Shown: piece after piece, positions 46,301 to 55,300 of the stretch
Layout of the letters: each line of letters opens with the position of its first letter
Position numbering within the stretch: position 1 is the first letter of the stretch
NCBI RefSeq assembly: GCF_963676685.1
Contig: NC_092345.1
Location: 86,183,592 to 86,247,591, forward strand
Direction of reading: 5' to 3'
DNA from: Mytilus edulis
Lineage: Eukaryota > Mollusca > Bivalvia > Mytilida > Mytilidae
DNA: 64,000 nt
The notes under the pieces: generated by a model
The model's database searches: none
What the model was told of the DNA's origin: nothing
What the model saw: only the letters and a program-made list of their open reading frames with translations
Position numbers and translations under genes: made by a program

Positions 46301-49300
46301 GCATGAATTAATGGAAAAACAAATTAAATGATTTTTACATAAAAACAACTATATGCATGAAGGTTAACGGCTTTTTTCCTTTTTAATTTCTTGCATACCC
46401 ATTGAAATGTAACAGTTTTTTATCATGTTAAATTGATATTGGATTTTCTATAATGTTAAAATTGATATTCAATAAGTACCTGAACAACTTTAGTAACAGC
46501 TTTCATCAAACTGGGATTGAACTAGTGCATAAACCTTGTTCGCACTTTGAATAAAGAAAATAAATGAACAAGTGAACATTGTTTGATTGTGTTGTTGGGT
46601 TTCTCTAATTGTTTTCCCACATCTATTTTTATTAATACTTTATGATACTTAATTACAACAGTTTTAGCTAGTTCTGACTACTATAATATACCAAATTAGC
46701 AAAATGTAAGTCTGTGAATGGTTTGTATCTATACAGGTAAAAATAGCCGTTAAAACGTAAACAATTGTGAGGACATCTAGATTCAATTTATTTTACAGAC
46801 ATTTACACCATTCCCTTGTATCTTATTCATATGGTTAAAATCATCATTACATAATTAAGTCTTTTTTTATAATCTGATATTACTTTTCTGAAGTATTAAT
46901 TGAAATTACATAAACAAGCAATTTTCTGTTTACCTCAATTTATCTGTTTCCAAGGTAACATACATTATTTATTTCCTACTGTTTTAGTATTATGAACAGG
47001 TGTTACTTGAATGATTAAACTTACAAGTTTTATGTTACCACTGGAGTGTTTATAAAAGTATTGATTTGCAGACAGTATTGAGGTCACTACTTCATTCAAA
47101 TAAAAAAAATAACCCAGGAAATTGAGGCCCAAATGAGACCAATGTTTTTCTGACCAGGCCCTATAAACAAGATCAGAAAATAGAAGTCCAAATGAGGTTG
47201 TTCACTCAATAGGTCTAAGAAAACAAAACAGAAAATAGAGGTCCAAATGAGACTGCTTATCTCACCAGGCCCTATAAACAAGAACAGATAATAGAGGTCC
47301 TAATGAGCCTGTTCACCCAAGAGCCCTGTAAACAAGAACAGATAATAGAGATCCTAATGAGCCTGTTCACCCAAGAGCCCTGTAAACAAGAACAGATAAT
47401 AGAGATCCTAATGAGCCTGTTCACTCAAGAGCCCTGTAAACAAGAACAGATAACAGAGGTCCTAATGAGCCTGTTCACTCAAGAGCCCTGTAAACAAGAA
47501 CAGATAATAGAGATCCTAATGAGCCTGTTCACTCAAGAGCCCTGTAAACAAGAACAGATAATAGAGATCCTAATGAGCCTGTTCACTCAAGAGCCCTGTA
47601 AACAAGAACAGATAATAGAGATCCTAATGAGCCTGTTCACCCAAGAGCCCTGTAAACAAGAACAGATAACAGAGGTCCTAATGAGCCTGTTCACTCAAGA
47701 GCCCTGTAAACAAGAACAGATAATAGAGATCCAAATAAGACAGTTTTCCACAGTAGGCCCTGTATACAAAAACATAAAATAGTGGTCCAAATGAGACTGC
47801 TCTTCTCACCAGGCCCTATAAACAAGAGCAGATAAAAGAGGTCATAATGAGACTGTTTCCCTAACCAGGGCCTCTAAACAAGAACAGATATTAGAGGTCC
47901 AAATGAGACTGCTTTTCTCACCTGACCCTATAAACAAGAACAGATAAAAGAGGTCATAATGAGACTGTTTCCCTCACTAGGCCCCCAGAAAACAAAACAG
48001 AAAATAGAAGTTTGTCTCATCAGGCCATTAACCTTTTATTATTATGTCTTATTGACTCCAATTATAAGCTAAAATAATCCTAGAAAGGGATAGATTACCA
48101 AACATTAGCATAAATTACCTGCTAATCTTTTTCAGTAATGTTAAAAAGACTTATTTCACATTCAATCATTTTAAAGAAGTATATGACTAGAACATAGTGT
48201 AGTTATCCTCACAGACACTTTATATATACTTTAGATTAACTAAAGTGCACATGCTGAAATGTCTCACCTGCTTTACTGATCATTGCTTTCATGTTGAAAG
48301 TCTGTAATATGAAATTTCACTACAAAGTATCATATAAACTTAACATTATCAATGTTCTATGAAAATGATGAACCATGCCAGACAGACATGTACATTTTAG
48401 AATAATTCCATACACCAAATAAGGAAGTCATATTGCTTATAGTACCTGAGAAATAGATCAAATCATAAATCTTATATTGATCAAATAACCATGATAATGA
48501 GGTCAAGGTCATATGAACCCTGTCAGACATACATGTACACCCTACAATTGTTCCACACAGAGAATATAATTGACCTATTGCTTATTATATCTGAGAAAGA
48601 GATCAAACTACAAAAACCAAACATTGTCCAATGAACCATGAAATTGAGGTCATGGGCAGATGACACTTGACATTTGGAAAAGTACAATCATTACATACAC
48701 CAAATATAGAAGACCTGCTGCTTATAGTTTCTGAGATATTGATTTGACTTGGAAAACTTAACCTTGTTCACTGATCCATGAAATGAGGTGGAGGTCAAGT
48801 GAAAACTGTCTAACTAGCATGAGGACCTTGCAAGTTGAACACAAATTAAATATGGATATCCTAATACTCATAATATGAACAAGAGAGAAATTAGCATTTC
48901 AAAAATCTTAACTGTTTCCAAGCAGTCACTTAATGTGTAAATCAGGTCAAGGACAATGAACATGTTACAGACAGTAACATTTTAATGTAAGTATGAAGCA
49001 TCCATGTCTCTTACTTTCTGAAATATTAAGCATTTTTAAGTAATAAGTTAACAACACTGCTGTTGCCACCTTTGCCAGACCACTATCCCTATGGGACAGA
49101 AGTTGAAGTGGAGACAAAAAAGCATTTTCACTTTTTGTTTTTAAAATTAACTAAAATGAAATTTTGAAGCTATTCAAAATGAAACATTGTCAAACAAAAG
49201 AACAGAGTTCCATTAGTGTCCATAAGTAGCACATATTTTATCAGTCCAAGGGCAATAACAAAAATATAATTAATATTTCCAAGGGGCATAACTCTTAAAA

Positions 49301-52300
49301 ACAGCAGATCATCAATGATTTTCAAATTTGACTGAGAAATTGTTGATATATACCTATGGTATAAGTTCTGTAAAAAAACAGACAGGATTTGTACACTTAA
49401 TAGCACTTACAAGTCGTGTTGGACAGACACCTGATTTATGTGTCCCACGCATTGTGTTGCGTAGGGACAATAAATAAATCATAATGACATTAGAAGGCTT
49501 TAATCTGTGAAACTTAATATGATACTCCTGCTGTGCCTTTATACAAGTTGATAAATGAAGAAACCAAAACTAATGTCATGCCCTTAACATTTTCCTCGTA
49601 ATACTCTGTTTAAGGTCAAATATAAAAATAACTAAATATATTTGTAAGTTGACGTTAATTCTTAGCATTTTACGTAGGTAGTGTAATTTTTTATTGACCT
49701 ATTACTTTTAAATGTCATTTAGATATTCTGATCAAAACTATTTTGGTACTTTGAAGTACAAGACTCATCGGAGAACATTAAATGTTCAATAAAGTTTTTC
49801 ATAATCATGATTAAAACTGACAAAAAGAAAAGCTTTTATGACAGAAACCTCAATTTAATGATCAATAAAAGACATAACTATGTAACCTTTGTGTTTTTTA
49901 CAGTTATAAAATTGTATCTTAATCTCTCTCTTTATTGTTTGTCACTTACTGTTCTGGCAGCTATGTATGTATGCATTTCATTCCACACTGTATCGGAATC
50001 CACACCAATTCCTCCACATGGTAACAAAAAGAAACGCATGTTTTCTGAAAAAGAAATAGCATATAGAGAGTCTTACAGTGTACCATAGTCTTTCAAAATA
50101 TAAAAGTAAACAGGCACACAAATGTCAATCTTCAGTTTGTGATATTTTTCAGATGGTTTAACAACAAGGATTGAAATGCCATTACAAATAATGTTTTCTG
50201 CTTGATGTTTTGAATGCCCTACAGTGTATGGTAGTTAATATCATGATAAGCAAAATATTGGCTAGCTTATAATATCATTTTACTTATAACTTTCTAAATA
50301 AGGAACCAAAGTACCTGCCTCCACTAATGAATTAAAACATCTAGCATGTTAAAATAAATAGAGATAGAGTTATTTATATCTTGTGATTTATAAGTTACAA
50401 AATAAACCATTTAAGTGAAGTATTTTTCACAGCATTCAAATACTATCTTACCAAATAAGCTTGGATCTAGACGCTGCCGGTTAAGGGGATTTGTCCCATA
50501 TAACAATGTATGGGCTTCTGAATGGCAACTTTGTAATTCTTCCATGCTGGCTTTTCTACTTTTTATTCTCTGAAATTGAAAAAAAAGAACCTTCTTACAC
50601 CAAGAATAATGATGTATGCAGATGGTGTTCCTGACCTGTATTACATACCATTTAATATGTATAGATAAACATATGTTACTGTGTTCTACATGTCACAAAG
50701 ATGTAAATCAGTGTCACCTAAACATTACTCCTATAAATCTATAGATTATCAGCTGTTTTAAATCATCTTTGAACCAGAAATACAAGCTGATCACTTTATT
50801 GTATTGTGAAGTCATGAATATTGAAAAAAAGCTTAAAAAAATACATTCTCAAACTTGCATTTAACTGGCTAAAAAATTTCAAGTATTGCACTATATGTTA
50901 AAATCAAAACTGTTTCTACATGATTTTATTTACTCATTTATTGAACAGAGTTTGTGTCAATCCAATAAAAAACACAAACATTGAGATGCATAAAAAAAAA
51001 TATATATTTTTGATTCATTATCACTTGCAGCAAAATGTTCAGTTTTTTTTTATATGGTCCTAAATTTCACCTATTATCATTCAAATATGTAAACGTCATA
51101 TTTATGTGAAGCCTCAATTCTATGTTACGAAAGACCTACTGTCATGAAGTCAAGATATACAAATCTGAGAAAAGAACTAAGATTTGAAGCGTGACATGAT
51201 GTCAAAGGACACAGATCTGAAGAAAGATCACTGATTTGAGACTGGACTTATATTTACAATTATAATGCCTTCATAACTTGAGTTTTATAACTATTGATCA
51301 ATCAATACCAACCTCACATCTAGATGTCAGTCCAGTTTCATGTAATCTAGACCATATACTGTGTAGACGGCCTTCATTCTCTGGATGATTTGAATTGTTA
51401 TTACATGTGCATTGATGCTTCTGCATGATTGAATCATATGCTAAACCTAAAATGGATAAGGCTTAATCAACATCCAAATGTCTAATTCATTCAACAACAA
51501 AAACAAGAAATGTACGCTTAGTTTGTAGTTTGATTGTGGCAATGTAAAGCAATAATTTACCAGAGTTATATTTTACTATTATATCTAGTTATGGTTTGGT
51601 AGTGGCAATGTAAAAAAAATTAAACTGTCAATTGTTCTTGAACAATTGAGAGGTCTTTCCTTTTGAAATGTAAAATACATGTTCAAATAGACGTAGAATG
51701 TATTGAAAAGCTTTAAAACACACTGAAAAACCTTTAAATAAGGTTAAAAACACCAAATTCGCTATATGGGACATGACCTTGACCTTTGACCTTTTGACCT
51801 TTGTCAAGGTCATTGGTCCCCAATGCCATTACTGAAGACCCCAAGGGTCTAGGACCTTTGGTTATATAGTAAAAGCTGATTTTGTCTTTTCAAAAACCTA
51901 AAACAGGGGTTATGCCCCTTATAGAAAGGTCAAATCTCTTTGGTCAAAATGTAACAAAGTTGCGCCATAATGACCCAAACATTTTCCACCATTTAAAACT
52001 TCTGTAAGTATAATGGTTTCTGAGATTATCCCATAACAAGGTGTTAGGTCAAAGGTCAAGGTCAACATACAAATTTGACCTTGAGGTATTTTTTAAAGAT
52101 ACATGAAATGATGATGATTGGTGAAGATCCTATGTGTCTACGACTTACGGTTTCTGAGTTTTGGTGGCCAACCGACACCGGTTAATTTTCATAGGGGCAT
52201 AACCCTACCAATGAGTCGTTGAATCTTTTCGATCCAAATGTAACGAAGAACCGGGGTCTGGTCCTGAACAAATTTCACCCTTTGTTTTTTTTCTACCTAT

Positions 52301-55300
52301 TACGGTTACGGTGTTGGAACGATAACAAGGTTTTTTGGTTTCGGAGGGATAACTCCGAACCGACAAAATATTTCGACTAATAGGGTGAGTTCTGGATAGA
52401 TATTCATGACACCGATACAAAGTGTGAACAAGAAAGCGACACGTCTTACGGTTACGGAGGCTTACTGCATCAAAGTTTGGCGGAAGAATAATAATAATAA
52501 TAATTAAACTGTCAATTGTTCTAGAACAATTGAGAGGTCTTTCCTTTTTTAATGTAAAATACATGTTCCAAGAGACGTAGAATGTATTGAAAAGGTCAAG
52601 GTCAACCTTAAAAAGCTCGAAAACACACTAAAAATCCTTTAAATAAGGTTAAAAACACTAAATTCGCTATCTGGGACATGACCTTGACCTTTGACCTTTT
52701 GACCTTTGTCAAGGTCATTGGTCCCCAATGCCATTACTGAAGACCCCAAGGGTCTAGGACCTTTGGTTATATAGTAAAAGCTGATTTTGTCTTTTCAAAA
52801 ACCTAAAACAGGGGTTATGCCCCTTAAAAAAAGGTCAAATCTCTTTGGTCAAAATGTAACAAAGTTGCGCCATAATGACCCAAACATTTTCCACCATTTA
52901 AAACTTCTGTAAGTATAATGGTTTCTGAGATTATCCCATAACAAGGTGTTAGGCTAAAGGTCAAGGTCAACATACAAATTTGACCTTGAAGTATTTTTCA
53001 AAGATACATAAATTGATGATGATTGGTGAAGATCCTAGGTGTCTACGACTTACGGTTTCTGAGTTTTGGTGGTCAACCGACACCGGTTAATTTTCATAGG
53101 GGCATAACCCTACCAATGAGTCGTTGAATCTTTTCGATCCAAACGTAACGAAGAACCGGGGTCTGGTCCTGAACAAATTTCACCCTTTGTTTTTTTTCTA
53201 CCTATTACGGTTACGGTGTTGGAGCGATAACAAGGTTTTTGGGTTTCGGAGGGATTACTCCGAACCGACAAAATATTTCGACTCACAGGGTGAGTTTCGG
53301 ATAGGTATTCATGACACCGATACAAAGTGTGAACATGAAAGCGACATGGTTTACGGTTACGGAGGGAAATTTTGTCAAAGTTTGGCGGAACAAGAAGAAT
53401 AATAATAATCAGAAGAAATACAGTAAGGTCTTTCCTTATAGATAAAGGAAAGACCTTAATAATTGTGGTTCAAAAGTGGAAATGTAAACCAATAATTGAC
53501 CAGAAGTATATCTATATTTAGTTGTGGTTTTTTTTGTGTGGCAAAGTGAAGCAATAATTTACCACAGTTGTATTTATATCTAATTGTGGTTTGGTTGTGA
53601 CAATGTTTACCAATACCTGAAACATATTTATATCTAGTTGTGGTTTGAATTTGGCAATGTTAATCAAACAAAAATTAATTACCTGTAGTATATCTATATC
53701 TAATTGTGGTTGGGTCAGATTCCTGTGTCTGTTGTGGTAGATTAGAGAAAGTAACCAGAGGACTGGACTGTGTCCTAGCTAATGGTCGATGGTGATGATG
53801 ACGACGGTGTTTAACAGCCTCCCTTGGATGGTTTGGGAATGTTTGCTGTGGTTTTAACGTCTCACTTGACGATTCTTCCATGTGACTTTCCTTTACTACA
53901 ATTACATCATCTGCATCTTGCTCTCTGGATTCTCTCATTTCCTAATAATGATTAAAACGAGCATTCTTATAACTATCTTATTGGCAGTGATGAAAAAGGA
54001 TGGTTATTTCAGAATGGTGTGTCAATTTCTTTGTATATTCAGATTAGCATTATTTTTCAATAATTTTTTTATCTTTAAAAAAGAAATTAACTTCTAAATC
54101 AAAACATTTTAACAAAGTTTTGGTTTATTTCTAGGAATTAAATGTTCGATCATAGTCAAATTTAGCCACCTAATCAACATTCAAAATGCTATATTAGTTA
54201 TAGATATTGGTTCATCTTTTTTGGTTCCTTTATGCTTGAAATCAGTGATCGCACATCTTTTTTGTTACCAGTGATTATCTGCAACCAATTCTATGGATTC
54301 ATTTATTTTTTTGGGAACCAATTTTTTGTGGATTGCAGGAAAATTGCCTTTTTGTTGATATGTGATTTCACGGTTTTCTGAAAGTCTGCATACAACCTGA
54401 TCGAAAATTTGTAATTTGTTGAACATCTAAATTTGTGGTTCTGACAACTGTACCTAAGAAAACCATGAAAATTGATATCCCATGAATAATAATGAATCCA
54501 CAGTATTTACAAGACCATTACTTGTTTTAACACAATACTTGTTTACATGTTATACCTGTTGTAACTTAGCTTCTGTTTCTTCATCCACATTCTCCATTCC
54601 AGCACGATGTAAGACAGCTTGTCGTATTTGTTGTTTAACTTGTTGTGAGTGCTGCTGTTGTAACAGCAAGTTTTGTTGTTGTAAAAATGGATGTCCCAAT
54701 GGCAGGGGTGCAGACTGAGTTCTGCCTAATGGTTTATGTCTATAGAAAGGGAAAGATCATGTTTGTTAATACATACGGCTTTGAAATTCATGCATTTTCC
54801 TATACATTTTCTATGTCACAATGTTAATGCTATTACATCATTTATGCCTATTGACCTCACATGAACCTTTGTAACCAATTCATATGAAACAACCTGAGTT
54901 GGTCTATGGGATTCCTAATAAGTAATAATTGAATATTGCTTGGTTTATTTTATTTCAATGATAAACACCAGTTTTGAAATACTTTTTACTTGCATCCAAT
55001 TTCATCTGTATAGTTTTTTTAATGTAATTATTCTATTTATTTTCTCGTTACTTTGTGAATTGATTAATTATTTATTTCTGAATCTGGCAATACTAAGCTT
55101 GAGACTATCAACCATAAGGAATAGTTTTTGGATTTAATATGTCTATATAGTAGAATTACAAGCTGTAAACTCACCGCATCATTTGTTGATATTCAAAAAC
55201 AATTTGCTAATGAAAACAGATGGCACCTCAAACTGATGACTTTTACATTTCAATTCAGAAGTTTTCTAAATTTACATTAATTGTATGTACTTTTACCAAT

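Noticed and set aside
47303-47782. 159-codon repeat protein as a real gene
   Set aside because: Period 54 is a multiple of three so one frame stays open by construction; it is intronic, antisense to the host gene, with no promoter or splice signal seen.
52205-53402. Frames of 119, 71 and 92 codons in the 884-bp dimer
   Set aside because: They occur in a duplicated non-coding element, on both strands, with simple-sequence Ile runs and no recognisable domain.
54482-54718. Cys-rich 78-codon plus-strand frame
   Set aside because: It is the antisense of exon e4; the Cys codons are complements of Gln/Ala/Arg codons in the Gln-rich stretch.
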